DNA of 64,000 nt from positions 142,530-206,529 of the forward strand of contig NZ_FNXF01000003.1 of the NCBI RefSeq assembly GCF_900108485.1, in the 5' to 3' direction. The notes below the pieces were generated by a model that ran no database searches, was not told where the DNA came from, and worked only from the letters and a program-made list of their open reading frames with translations. Positions 35,715 to 44,560 of this stretch are shown here, piece after piece. Within the stretch, counting starts at the first letter, position 1; the number at the start of each line of letters is the position of its first letter. This DNA is from Rheinheimera pacifica. Its GTDB lineage: Bacteria > Pseudomonadota > Gammaproteobacteria > Enterobacterales > Alteromonadaceae. The position numbers were made by a program, and so were the translations under genes.

Positions 35715-37541
35715 TTAATTAGCACCTGTGTCAGGGTCGATAAGGATGCCAGGCGGAGTTTTGGTCGCGGTGAGTTTTGGTCTGCTGTCTGACAAATCCA
35801 GCTTCAGGTTAAGCATTCCGGTCAGGCCATTTAACATGGGCGATACATCGGTGCTTATGTTTTCAGATCGGTGCTCCCTGACAGACACATCTTTAATTTT
35901 TTCATCACCAAACACACTGGGTAACACGTCAGATAACGTGGTGGCTTTAGCCCACTTACGAAAACTCCGAAACTCGTCAACGACATCTAACAAGCCGGGG
36001 GCTTCAAAGTTGGCCATTGAGGGATCTCTTTCGGATTTACGACTAACATTGAATGGTAAATAATCGTCAGGGTTTTCATAAATCACGCTTGCTGCATAAC
36101 CTACGGTTCCCAAAGCTACCGCTGTGGATCCTACTTTACCCCATTTGCTTTTGTTGGGTTTCTTATTACCATCCATGGCATCAGTAATGTCGATACCAGC
36201 TGCGCCACCCATACCGCCAGCGCCCATGTTAACGACATAAACAGGCATCACGCCCATATCAGCAAAGCCGCCCTGGCCACCTCCGCCTTGCTTACCTTTA
36301 CCGCCAAACGCATTCTTCCCCCACGAATAAACATCGACAGCCTTTTTGGCTGCCACTAAACCACCTACTACCCACAGAGCGGCTTCGCCCCATTTCAGCC
36401 AGTTATCTATGGTTTCATCATCCACGCTGTTGATAGCATCAGCGATATCTCTGATAGGTTGCGACAACCGGCTTTCGGCAAATTTATTAAATGAGGTATA
36501 TAAAGACTGCACGGCATTATTAAATTCCGCTGCATTCTTCGCTGCAGCTTTTTGGGTTTCACCGTATTCACCTGTCGATTTATTCATCTGAAGTAACAGG
36601 TCTTTGTTCTCTTGCGAATATAAAGCCGCCAGACCCTGCAATGATGACTGGTCGAACACATCACCTAATTTCATCGGATCATTTTTAGCTTTATCTAAAA
36701 TCTCTAATAGCAACTCAACCGGCTCGCGCATCTCTTTAGTGCCGGCTTTAAATACTGCGATGCCTTGCTTGTCCAAAAACTCCACTTTTGTTTTGTCATT
36801 AAATGCAGCAAACACCCCCTGAATAGAGGTCAGCGATTCATTAGCATTGCCCTTGGCTTTGGCAAACAGCTGCACTAACGACGACATTTGGGTGATGGCC
36901 GCAGGGCCTTTGCCCTGGTAGGTAGCAAACAGCTGTTCTGAAATAGACGCTAAATCTTTGACGTTTACACTGCCTATAGCAAACTGGCTGTATAAATCAT
37001 CAATGGTGTTCATTACCTCCTTCGCGTCTCTGATACCTTTTTCACGGAACTGAGCAAACAAAGCCCCGCTGGATTTAGCATCGGCCCCAAACGCCTGCAT
37101 GAATAAACCCATGTTCTCCAGGTTGTCATTCACAAACTCAAAGTCTCCGGTCTTACCCATCAGCTCATCTATTGCAGCAGTGAATTGAGTGGTATCAACG
37201 CGGATGTCTGGTTGGTTGGCCAGCTCAAGAATATTGCCTTTTAGCATGGCAACCTGTTCGTCAGTCAGCTTTGCATTCGTGCCCAGGCGGGTCATTTGTT
37301 CAGAGAAGTTGCCGATATTGCGCACAGTGGCACCTGTGGCAAAAGCCGCAGCAACCCCCACGTAACGATTGCCTAAGGTGTCAATACCGCGCCCGGCTGC
37401 TGCTGCGGAGCGTCTAACCATGGTCATTGCCGTTTCGTTTTTCTTGGCAAAGTCACTCATAGAGGCGCCATACTGGCGGGCTTTAGCGGCAAGGTTGCCA
37501 GCAAGGTTTAAGATAATGTCGGTTTTAAGTTGCTGGGCCAT
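35715..37541 (-). CDS. tail tape measure protein
   Basis: 608 residues of the TP901-type family; sets tail length and travels through the tube. MTRLGTNAKLTDEQV, a helical centre with FNNAVQSLYTSFNKFAESRL and a Gly-rich stretch with KGKQGGGGQGGFADMG before a hydrophobic segment (TAVALGTVGYAASVIY). Its start overlaps the end of the gp41-42 frameshift product, usual for tail operons. Confidence 0.9.
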   Translation of the reverse strand: MAQQLKTDIILNLAGNLAAKARQYGASMSDFAKKNETAMTMVRRSAAAAGRGIDTLGNRYVGVAAAFATGATVRNIGNFSEQMTRLGTNAKLTDEQVAMLKGNILELANQPDIRVDTTQFTAAIDELMGKTGDFEFVNDNLENMGLFMQAFGADAKSSGALFAQFREKGIRDAKEVMNTIDDLYSQFAIGSVNVKDLASISEQLFATYQGKGPAAITQMSSLVQLFAKAKGNANESLTSIQGVFAAFNDKTKVEFLDKQGIAVFKAGTKEMREPVELLLEILDKAKNDPMKLGDVFDQSSLQGLAALYSQENKDLLLQMNKSTGEYGETQKAAAKNAAEFNNAVQSLYTSFNKFAESRLSQPIRDIADAINSVDDETIDNWLKWGEAALWVVGGLVAAKKAVDVYSWGKNAFGGKGKQGGGGQGGFADMGVMPVYVVNMGAGGMGGAAGIDITDAMDGNKKPNKSKWGKVGSTAVALGTVGYAASVIYENPDDYLPFNVSRKSERDPSMANFEAPGLLDVVDEFRSFRKWAKATTLSDVLPSVFGDEKIKDVSVREHRSENISTDVSPMLNGLTGMLNLKLDLSDSRPKLTATKTPPGILIDPDTGAN

Positions 37542-37677
37542 GGATTAACTCTCTTAACTTTCTGTAGGTGCGGACAAGGCGGCGCAGTGGCATGGCACTG
37601 GATGCGCTGAACGGAATGCGGGACCCGATAGCTAACTGCAGGTCCTCGCAAATTACCGCCAGCGCCTTAAGGTCGCC
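37525..37677 (-). CDS. frameshift extension of the tail assembly chaperone (gp42-like)
   Basis: A 50-residue open frame, starting GDLKALAVICEDL and ending ELIHGPAT, with no start codon of its own. It joins the gp41 frame only by stepping back two bases (or forward one) at GGGGGCG (37674-37680); a -1 step hits a stop after seven codons. Mu itself is reported, as I recall, to use a -2 shift at this type of sequence. Product: a long form of about 158 residues that should bind the tape measure. Confidence 0.8.
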   Translation of the reverse strand, partial: GDLKALAVICEDLQLAIGSRIPFSASSAMPLRRLVRTYRKLRELIHGPAT

Positions 37678-38011
37678 CCCGGTTCTCCAGCTCCTTCGCT
37701 ATCAATTGGTCAAGTTCGGACGCCTTTTCTTGCAATAACTTAAAATCTTCCTGGTGCAACTTACGCAGCTCTTTAACGCTAACCGGCCCTTGCACGGCAC
37801 CAATGTATTCCACCTGGCGTACCAGCAACTCCAGCCCGTACAGCACATCACTGGTATAAGCCACTGCTTTACCGTCCTGCACTATTACTTTTTCAGCAGC
37901 AATTTGGGCGTCTATGTAGTCACCGGATGTAAGCTCCTTAAGGCCCACCTCAAGGTGGGTTTTCTCACCCACCTTAAGGCCATGCGTTAATTCAAAAGTC
38001 ATGACGGCCAT
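37667..38011 (-). CDS. tail assembly chaperone, short form (Mu gp41-like)
   Basis: 114 residues; FELTHGLKVGEKTHLEVGLKELTSGDYIDA is the phage tail assembly family. It helps load the tape measure for tube growth. The gene ends in CGGGGGCGACCTTAA: the G5C run is a slippery site and a longer frame continues after it. Overlaps the tail tube gene by one base. Confidence 0.9.
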   Translation of the reverse strand: MAVMTFELTHGLKVGEKTHLEVGLKELTSGDYIDAQIAAEKVIVQDGKAVAYTSDVLYGLELLVRQVEYIGAVQGPVSVKELRKLHQEDFKLLQEKASELDQLIAKELENRGRP

Positions 38012-38364
38012 TAGATACGCTCTACCTTATTGCCCTGGAATGTGCCGGTAACATCGCCGGAGTCTGAAATAGTAAACGGGGCCTGTGGCGCGCAATCCGT
38101 CATCATATAATCGACACCGTTGTCACCTTCCCAGGTGAGTGTGGCATTTGTGATGCTATTGATTTCCAGCACGTCCACGTCTTCATCAGCAGCAATTACC
38201 ACGGCAATAGTGGGCACTGTGTACTCATTCGACTGGCCCCAAACACGACCCGGCCCAACGTGCGGGGTGCGGGTGTAACCGCCGGGGTTTAAGGTTGATC
38301 CTTTTTTCGTTTTCAGCTGTTTGCTGTTGGCACGAATAACCACTTCACCAAGGATTTGTCCCAT
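38011..38364 (-). CDS. tail tube protein (Mu gpM-like)
   Basis: 117 residues; GGYTRTPHVGPGRVWGQSNEYTVPTIA and the beta-rich end GTFQGNKVERI fit the Mu gpM tail tube family. Forms the inner tube through which DNA passes. Follows the sheath gene by 16 bases, the fixed order in contractile tails. Confidence 0.9.
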   Translation of the reverse strand: MGQILGEVVIRANSKQLKTKKGSTLNPGGYTRTPHVGPGRVWGQSNEYTVPTIAVVIAADEDVDVLEINSITNATLTWEGDNGVDYMMTDCAPQAPFTISDSGDVTGTFQGNKVERI

Positions 38365-38380
38365 GGGCTTATACTCCTAA

Positions 38381-39862
38381 TTAAAGTTTGAACTGCATCA
38401 GCGCGGCAAAGATGCGGAACTGATTAACAATGTTGGGGTTGAACACGCAGTTAAGCCGGTTCTGATCACTGGAATCCCGGTACACGTTCAGCGTGGTTTT
38501 AAAGCCGTCAAAGTCTTCCATCAGGCCCTTAGGTACCCAATCATTGTTGGCCAGCTCTAACATGGCGTTGCGCATAACTTTAGGCGTAACAACTGGCTGG
38601 CCCGGATCAAGCCGGTTTAACACATCATCATTGGCCAGCTTGTGGCGTGGGAAACGGTTCGTCACCATAGTGCGCAGTGAATACCGCAAATAGCCCAGAG
38701 TTGCAGGCGTGGTGATATCCAGATAGCTTGGATCCGGGTCACCAAAGGCATTCTCCCGGTACATAGATACTTCACGTTCAATGGCCACTTCGCCGCCTGG
38801 CGTAACCATATAGGTAGCAATGCCATCGCCCAGCAGCAGGTTGCGCTCTGTCATATCCCACTGCAGTTCTTTAGCCGGCGGCAGCAGGCCGGTCATTACC
38901 AGAGTTTGTAATGGGCGAGCCGGATCAATACCAAGCGAGTACGATGCCTGGCCGGCATAGGCGGCAGCAAACTCAAAAGGCGAGTGAGGCGCTTTGTTGG
39001 TACCCATGCATGTAAACAGGTAATCGTTACGTGCTACACCAAATGCACCCGTCTCAGCAAAGGTGCCCCGGAACGCTGTGTAAGCAATGCCTTCAATCAT
39101 CTTGAGCGGACCCCAGCGAGTCACAAGCTCATCCCGCAGCGTGTTCAGGCTTTGGGTGTCGTTATAAGGCATCACAATATGGTTGTACCATTCGTTAGGT
39201 ACTGCTGCGATTACCGCATCCATATCCGGTGTGCCAGCGCCGCCTGCCATATCGACCAGGGTCAGGGTGACACCAGTTGGCAACACTTCGCCATCGTAGT
39301 AGTTGTAACGTACATCAATATCGTTACCTGTAGAGCCTTTCCACTTGCAGGTTAACTCAACCGTTTCAGTGGTGGCCGCTTTAAGTGCTGCTGTCACCGG
39401 CAGGTTTTTGTTGGCATTAATTTTGGCAATCACCGCTGTGGCAATAGTGGCCGTTGTATCTGCATCATTAACGCCCACCTGCACCGACTCACCGGCAATC
39501 AGCAATGCAATTACACCGGCTTTCGCACTGGCTGCAGCCACTGTAATTTCACCTTTTGCCGCCGTACCTGCGTCAAGGTCCGCAACGCCCAGCGCATACA
39601 CATCGGTGTAGTCGTTTGATTGGCGGAAGGCCTTCAGCATGCGCGACATCATAGAGCCATAGCCATACAGCGCGTCCATTTGGCTGTCGCTGTTGGTAAT
39701 ACGGTTCAGCGTTAACGCTGTTGCGCTACCTGTGGACAACTGCTGGCCGATCACCAAAACCTTTTGCGCTAAAGCAGGCGTACCCGATAGCGCGTTAGAG
39801 TTGTCAATCTCGATATAAACGAGAGGGACTTTAATATCGTTAGGAATGCTACCGAGTGCCAT
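38381..39862 (-). CDS. tail sheath protein (Mu gpL-like)
   Basis: 493 residues, the Mu L length. PLVYIEIDNSNALSG at the N terminus, EWYNHIVMPYNDTQSLNTLRDEL in the middle and YLDITTPATLGYLRYSLRTMVTNRFPRHKLA near the end are sheath signatures. Contracts to drive the tube through the envelope. The ATG follows a GGAG by six bases. Confidence 0.94.
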   Translation of the reverse strand: MALGSIPNDIKVPLVYIEIDNSNALSGTPALAQKVLVIGQQLSTGSATALTLNRITNSDSQMDALYGYGSMMSRMLKAFRQSNDYTDVYALGVADLDAGTAAKGEITVAAASAKAGVIALLIAGESVQVGVNDADTTATIATAVIAKINANKNLPVTAALKAATTETVELTCKWKGSTGNDIDVRYNYYDGEVLPTGVTLTLVDMAGGAGTPDMDAVIAAVPNEWYNHIVMPYNDTQSLNTLRDELVTRWGPLKMIEGIAYTAFRGTFAETGAFGVARNDYLFTCMGTNKAPHSPFEFAAAYAGQASYSLGIDPARPLQTLVMTGLLPPAKELQWDMTERNLLLGDGIATYMVTPGGEVAIEREVSMYRENAFGDPDPSYLDITTPATLGYLRYSLRTMVTNRFPRHKLANDDVLNRLDPGQPVVTPKVMRNAMLELANNDWVPKGLMEDFDGFKTTLNVYRDSSDQNRLNCVFNPNIVNQFRIFAALMQFKL

Positions 39863-39864
39863 AT

Positions 39865-40050
39865 TTATGCTCCTTTATCGGCTTTAGCCGGCGCTTTAGC
39901 CGTTGCTTTAAATTCAATTACATCGCCTTCATTCAGGCGGCGCACCCAAAAGGATGAACGCTCTACTTTTTCGCCAGCCTCTGCCAGGTATTCACCACTT
40001 GGCTTACGCACTGGCACCACTGCTTTTTTGGGTTTGATGTGGATCAACAT
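39865..40050 (-). CDS. Mu gp38-like small tail protein (DUF2635)
   Basis: 61 residues starting MLIHIKPKK and with YLAEAGEKVERSSFWVRRLNEGDVIE, the DUF2635 family core. Two bases separate it from the sheath gene. Function unknown; it is always found in this position. Confidence 0.88.
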   Translation of the reverse strand: MLIHIKPKKAVVPVRKPSGEYLAEAGEKVERSSFWVRRLNEGDVIEFKATAKAPAKADKGA

Positions 40051-40097
40051 AGTTATTTCCTGTTTTCATCCCGTTACTGAGACTGTTATTTACCTGG

Positions 40098-40688
40098 TTA
40101 CTGCGGCATATCTACAACACCTTCCAGCTCTGGCGCACCTTCGGCCAACTGAGCTTTAAGGCCAAAGCGCAAAAAGTCATCCAGCGTTGCAGGGTCCAGC
40201 TCAACGTCCAGGTACCACTGCTGTGTCCAACTCACTGACCACACAGCAAGGCCCAGTTCGTCAACCTTATCGCTGTACAGGTTGTCACCGCGCACTGCAT
40301 CGGCCCGGCTATAGGCACTTGGCAAAGCGTTACGGCGCAATAAAAAACCGGCTAACTTGCCTGCGATCACTTCGGCGCGAGAGTCTTTCTGATAGCCAAA
40401 CTGGTCGGTTGTAAACACATAGGCCACAAAGTTCACGGTGCCGACAATGCGATTGCCAATGCTTTCGTACTTAGGCACACGCAGAGCAGCAATCCGAATG
40501 CCGCCATCACGGTTTGCTATCCAGCGCTTCACGTCTGCCGGGGTGTCAAACTTGCCAATGTGGCGCTCAACAGTTTGCACCCGGTCAATCTGCTGCTCAC
40601 TGCCTTCAAGCTCTGGCTTGAGGTAGGCGACAATTTGTTCACAGGCCCACACCGTTGATCCGGTTACAACAAAATCTGGTCTTATCAT
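40098..40688 (-). CDS. Mu gp37-like tail terminator family (DUF1834)
   Basis: 196 residues from the ATG that overlaps the gpG stop as ATGA. The segments RIAALRVPKYESIGNRIVGTVNFVAYVFTTDQ and WSVSWTQQWYLDVELDPATLDDF fit DUF1834 (Mu gp37), thought to join or cap the tail. The first six residues of a longer frame inside gpG are unlikely to be used. Confidence 0.87.
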   Translation of the reverse strand: MIRPDFVVTGSTVWACEQIVAYLKPELEGSEQQIDRVQTVERHIGKFDTPADVKRWIANRDGGIRIAALRVPKYESIGNRIVGTVNFVAYVFTTDQFGYQKDSRAEVIAGKLAGFLLRRNALPSAYSRADAVRGDNLYSDKVDELGLAVWSVSWTQQWYLDVELDPATLDDFLRFGLKAQLAEGAPELEGVVDMPQ

Positions 40689-41227
40689 TGGATCAGCCCG
40701 CCCCAAAAGTTACCCAGCACTGCATAAATCTCTTGCTGGTTGTCTGTGCTTAAACCTAAGAACTCACGCGCTGGCATATTCATCAGCCGGCTAAATGCAC
40801 CCACCGACTGATACACCGGAAACGCCAATGCCTTACCAAAGGCTTGTTTAATTAAGCGCGTGTGTGCATCTACCTGTACCACACCGCTAAAGCCGTCCTG
40901 AATCGTTGGCGCGTAGGCCAGCGGGGAACCAACACGTACTTGGTTTCTTTGCACCACGTACTGAATCGAATCGAGCAGGTCCCCATCACCCTGCAGCAAA
41001 GACTGATTACCGTGCCGGGTCTTTGCATAGGCACTGCTCCATTCCGCCCAGGGGCTGCCGTCGGGTGATGTTTTTTCATCGGCAATGCGCCGCCGCGTCT
41101 GGCTTTCAACAATGCCGCCAAGCGCGTCTAACAATTCTTCTTTGTGCTTAGGGTCGCCCAGCGTTTCCAGCAGCTGGTTATAGCGCTGTAGTTCCTGTAC
41201 TCCGCTAACCTGCACACTAATTGACAT
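40685..41227 (-). CDS. virion morphogenesis protein gpG-like
   Basis: 180 residues; SRRIADEKTSPDGSPWAEWSSAYAKTR is the phage virion morphogenesis family core, and QPAREFLG-like PAREFLGLS follows. In Mu this gene lies before the protease; here it has been moved between gp36 and gp37, as in several Mu-like prophages. Needed for head-tail joining. Confidence 0.88.
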   Translation of the reverse strand: MSISVQVSGVQELQRYNQLLETLGDPKHKEELLDALGGIVESQTRRRIADEKTSPDGSPWAEWSSAYAKTRHGNQSLLQGDGDLLDSIQYVVQRNQVRVGSPLAYAPTIQDGFSGVVQVDAHTRLIKQAFGKALAFPVYQSVGAFSRLMNMPAREFLGLSTDNQQEIYAVLGNFWGGLIQ

Positions 41228-41658
41228 TACAGAACGCCCCGCAAGCTGTTGCGGGTAAACAACCGCTCGTTGTCCTGGACTAATTCAACTTTGCCCAGGC
41301 TGCTTTCAGCAGGCTTATCGGCCACAGGCAAACCTAAGTCACGCTTGCCCGTGCCGATTTCTCTTAACGTAGTGAGCGCCATTTTGTAGCGCTCTTCCAG
41401 CAAGTTGGTGGCCTGCTGATCACGGTCTGCTAACCAGTAAAAGGCGATGGTGACAGCCAGCTTATTCAGCATGCCCGGCACAGTTGGCAGGGGCAGCACG
41501 TAGCGGGTCATAAACGAATTTATTTCGTCGTCTGCCTGCTCTAGTGCGTTATTGATATAGGTATCGTTTAACTCGCCGGTTTCTCTGTCGATAGCGACGT
41601 TCCAGAGCATGGAGTTATCACGGTCTATCAAGTCCTGCTTTGTTGCATAAATAGCCAT
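41227..41658 (-). CDS. Mu gp36-like protein (DUF1320)
   Basis: 143 residues from MAIYATKQDLIDR, which is the usual DUF1320 start; a longer upstream frame overlaps gp35 and lacks similarity. EQADDEINSFMTRYVLPLPTVPGMLNKLAVTIAFYWLADR (motif EINSFMTRYVLPLP) is the conserved core. Head-tail connector role is inferred from position. Confidence 0.88.
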   Translation of the reverse strand: MAIYATKQDLIDRDNSMLWNVAIDRETGELNDTYINNALEQADDEINSFMTRYVLPLPTVPGMLNKLAVTIAFYWLADRDQQATNLLEERYKMALTTLREIGTGKRDLGLPVADKPAESSLGKVELVQDNERLFTRNSLRGVL

Positions 41659-41671
41659 CACCGCCGCCTTA

Positions 41672-42259
41672 CTATTCGCTGCTGTCCGGGTTGATAACGC
41701 CAGCCGGATCAATCAGGTCTTCAAGGTCAATATCTTCTATGACCAGGTTAGGTTCGCGGTGCACGCGCTTTGCCTTTTCAGCAGTGAGATACACCACAAG
41801 CTCTGCCTCATGATCCGGCGCAGAAACTGCCGCAGCCGCATCCGGCTCTTGCTCAACCACAAGCACCAATGTTTCTTTGAGACGATGGAACTGCACGCCG
41901 GAGCGCCAAAAGCCAGCGGCTGCCTTAGAACGGGCCGTAAAAGCACCCACAATGGCAATAGCGTCATGGCCAGCGCCATCAACACCATCTTTACTTTCCG
42001 ATTTATCCACATCATTTTTACCTTCCTTAATAGTGGGAACTGAACCAGCCGTGCCACCCTGAGCTAAGGCATCTAAATCAGCCTTCGCTTTTAGTGTTGC
42101 CGCGTCCTGTTCGGCCTTTGCTTTCAGTGCTGCCGCGTCCTGTTCGGCTTGCGCTGTTTGGACGGCAGGATCCTTTGCCACTGTTTTTGCTGCTGCAGCA
42201 CTTGCTGGGAGCTTTGCCCTTGAGCCAGTGCGGCGGGTTTTGTTTTGGCTTTCACTCAC
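41672..42259 (-). CDS. Mu gp35 / HI1506-like protein with N-terminal tandem repeats
   Basis: 195 residues. The N-terminal half is Ala/Lys-rich and holds tandem copies of AEQDAAxLKAK (about residues 38-64). The C-terminal half includes AAGFWRSGVQFHRLKETLV, matching the G(F)xRxG core of gp35/HI1506 proteins. Sits between major head and gp36 as expected. Function unknown. Confidence 0.72.
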   Translation of the reverse strand: MSESQNKTRRTGSRAKLPASAAAAKTVAKDPAVQTAQAEQDAAALKAKAEQDAATLKAKADLDALAQGGTAGSVPTIKEGKNDVDKSESKDGVDGAGHDAIAIVGAFTARSKAAAGFWRSGVQFHRLKETLVLVVEQEPDAAAAVSAPDHEAELVVYLTAEKAKRVHREPNLVIEDIDLEDLIDPAGVINPDSSE

Positions 42260-42327
42260 GTTGAACTCCTTTTAAAAATGGCGATGCCGTAACATCGCCA
42301 TTCCTGATACCAATGAATGGCAGTGGC

Positions 42328-43227
42328 TTACGCAGTAATCAGAGAAGAAACGACAATTTCAACATCGTTGTAATAGATGTTGGTATTGCCACCATCAACG
42401 AGCATCATTGAAATCAACGCCTTCGCGGCAGCTTCATTTTCAGGTCCCACAATTAACTTAGTGGGGCGAACACCGATTGGCGTACCGTCTACCTTTTTCA
42501 TCTTCTGCAATTGTTTCTTGGCGGCTTCATAGTTGGCTTTCGTCAATGCGGCCTTAGAGCCAATGGCAAGTTGAGGAAACGAGAAGCCCACGTTGCAACG
42601 ACCATCTACACCAGCGGCATACTTGTTGTTAAACCAGGTGTATTCTTCGTTAGGGTTCATGTTTTTAAACACGAATGGCCGGCGGTTCTGGAACACAACC
42701 GGCTTCAGCACCTTGGTGTCATCAATCAGGAACCACGGCTCGCCTGTGTCAGTAGAAGGATCACCCACCACGTTGGAGAATGTAGTGGCCGGGGTGGTTT
42801 CTAACGGATGGTCGGTGTCAAAGTAGTTCTGGCCGTCAAAACACAGCGTGCTAAAGCCCGCAGCCAGGATTGGATAACACAGGGTGTCAGGGAAGTAAGC
42901 CACCTGGTCGCCATAGTTCTGTGCCACCACGCTGTAGTGACCAATCTGGTCATCATCAACGTTGTCACGTGACACCGAGATAGAGCTTTCAAAGGTTTTG
43001 TTTTCGATGGAATAGCCATGCTTGCCCATATCGGCCAGCTGGCGGGCGCCAGTCCATTCCACAATGCCGGGCAAGTCTTTTAACCAGCCGTAAAAGTTGG
43101 CTGCACCTGTGCTTGGCACTTCGGTGGCAATCATTGACCATTGTGGTTTCGCAGCAGTTAAGCCACGGGTATAAGCCGCTGACATAGTGGCCTGTAGTGC
43201 TTCAAGCACCTGCGCTTCAGTCGCCAT
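42328..43227 (-). CDS. major head protein (Mu gpT-like)
   Basis: 299 residues. LQATMSAAYTRGLTAAKPQWSMIATEVPSTGAANFYGWL (motif TGAANFYGWL), SIENKTFESSISVSRD and PTKLIVGPENEAAAKAL are gpT signatures. Builds the capsid. Overlaps the protease/scaffold stop by one base, so translation is probably coupled. Confidence 0.95.
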   Translation of the reverse strand: MATEAQVLEALQATMSAAYTRGLTAAKPQWSMIATEVPSTGAANFYGWLKDLPGIVEWTGARQLADMGKHGYSIENKTFESSISVSRDNVDDDQIGHYSVVAQNYGDQVAYFPDTLCYPILAAGFSTLCFDGQNYFDTDHPLETTPATTFSNVVGDPSTDTGEPWFLIDDTKVLKPVVFQNRRPFVFKNMNPNEEYTWFNNKYAAGVDGRCNVGFSFPQLAIGSKAALTKANYEAAKKQLQKMKKVDGTPIGVRPTKLIVGPENEAAAKALISMMLVDGGNTNIYYNDVEIVVSSLITA

Positions 43228-44204
43228 TATTTAGCTCCCAGGTTAAGTTGTTGTTTAGCCGCAATGTACTCTTCCTGAGTCACGTGCATTTTGCGGCACA
43301 TAGCAATTTCATGCTCTTCAAGCACGGGCTTGCCGTTGGTATCGACAGGCTGTTTCGTCTGGCTATTGGTGGCAATAGCAGGCGCGGTACCGACGAACTT
43401 TTTAAACTGCTCGATACCACCTTCAGCACGGCACATGCTGACAAACATATCTTTGTTAGCCGGCGCAACCTTGCCTTCGGTAATGGCGGTTTGCACCAGT
43501 GCATCAATTTCTTTATCAGCAATGGCTTTAAGCTCAGCCTCTGCTGTGCTCGCACGATTAAGCGCCACGGTGTGGGTTTCAATCGGTACGAACTTGTTTA
43601 AGTCAGGCTGGTTAGCGCGGTTAAGGGCAATATCTTTGTCTTGCTTAAGCGCGTTAATTGCCACAACGGCCTGTTCTTCTGTTGCTTCTGCGGCAATGCC
43701 GAGTGCCGCAACAATGAGCGGGTGCAGCTTCATTGGGTTGTCCTCTGTTTTACGGTTAAGGGCGGGTACATTTAAATTTGGATCATTGGTTAAAGCGGCA
43801 CTGACTAATGCCAGCACCTGACCCGTTGGGTCATAAGAAAACGAGGGTGAGTAAAAGGCATACTTCTTCTTTTCAAGAACTTCAGCGCCTTCAACATTCC
43901 ATTCCACAAAAGCCCAGATTTCACCCTCGCGGTTTTCAACTTTGGTAATCCAACCATAGGCCGGAGCCGGTTCGCCCTGGGGCGCTTTGATATGCGTTGA
44001 ATGCTCCATGTCGAATGGGCGCTTTTTAACAAAGCGGGCCACGACAGCTTCAGGGTTGTTGTTCATCCATGAACGGCCATCAAGCCCCTGAAATGGGCCG
44101 GCTGGCACCATCGGCAGCCAAATGCCTGTAGCATCGGCTTCCATCGGCATCATGTTGAAGCAAAGCGCAGTTATGGTTTTGACTGACTGCTGTTTTATTG
44201 TCAC
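43227..44204 (-). CDS. phage protease with in-frame scaffold (Mu gpI/gpZ-like)
   Basis: 325 residues, GTG start with CCGGAG upstream. The first ~150 residues are the protease I domain (GPFQGLDGRSWMNNNPEAVV; FDMEHSTHI has the likely catalytic His; KYAFYSPSFSYDP). From an internal ATG (MKLHPLIVAALGI, about residue 158) the C-terminal half is the helical scaffold, expected to be made separately as in Mu gpZ. Directly before the major head gene. Confidence 0.9.
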   Translation of the reverse strand: MTIKQQSVKTITALCFNMMPMEADATGIWLPMVPAGPFQGLDGRSWMNNNPEAVVARFVKKRPFDMEHSTHIKAPQGEPAPAYGWITKVENREGEIWAFVEWNVEGAEVLEKKKYAFYSPSFSYDPTGQVLALVSAALTNDPNLNVPALNRKTEDNPMKLHPLIVAALGIAAEATEEQAVVAINALKQDKDIALNRANQPDLNKFVPIETHTVALNRASTAEAELKAIADKEIDALVQTAITEGKVAPANKDMFVSMCRAEGGIEQFKKFVGTAPAIATNSQTKQPVDTNGKPVLEEHEIAMCRKMHVTQEEYIAAKQQLNLGAK

Positions 44205-44300
44205 TTAGGAACTCCGGTAAAGGGTTACATAGCAACCTCCTGTAGTCGGGTTGGTATGTGGAATATCGTAAAAATCAGTTCACGGAGTTCAGCATGCATA

Positions 44301-44334
44301 AAAAAAGCAACTGACGATAAATAACGTCAATTGC
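44301..44334 (-). terminator. Rho-independent terminator in the central gap (1)
   Basis: On the minus strand GCAATTGACG and CGTCAGTTGC pair around an eight-base loop, followed by seven T. Faces leftward transcription coming from the gp25-gp30 side, upstream of the protease gene. Confidence 0.8.
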
Positions 44335-44428
44335 TCAATATGCGGGTTGGCGATAAGTGCTTATGAGGAAGGTGGTGCGGTTTGGCAACGGCGGCAAAAG
44401 CGCCGGTTCAGGCAGTAGAGACTACCTT

Positions 44429-44468
44429 AAAAAATCAGCCTGGCAAGCCCGTGGCGGCAAACCAGGCT
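44429..44468 (-). terminator. Rho-independent terminator in the central gap (2)
   Basis: On the minus strand AGCCTGG and CCAGGCT enclose an 18-base loop with its own pairing (GCCGCCACGGGC), followed by ATTTTTT. It lies 92 bases after the gp30 stop. Confidence 0.7.
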
Positions 44469-44560
44469 AAAGTATCATAACAAACCTTGTTTAAACCCTG
44501 TTTAAATCCTGCTGTATTCGTTTAAACATTTTTGCCGGTAACTTTATGACAGGTAGATCC

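Larger units (their letters stand above)
44205..44560. other. central noncoding gap of the prophage (candidate strong gyrase site region)
   Basis: 356 bases with no gene, in a phage otherwise packed with overlapping genes. It holds two minus-strand terminators, three GTTTAAA boxes, and a two-codon ATG-TAA frame behind a perfect AGGAGG. It lies at the physical midpoint of the prophage, before the protease gene, as does the strong gyrase site of Mu. The role is inferred from position only. Confidence 0.5.

Noticed and set aside
42060-42150. Transposon-like tandem repeat
   Set aside because: The repeat is in frame and encodes the AEQDAAxLKAK units of the gp35-like protein.
43291-43821. 176-codon plus-strand frame in the protease/scaffold gene
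   Set aside because: Long only because of the opposing gene's codon use; Ser/Ala-rich with no family match.
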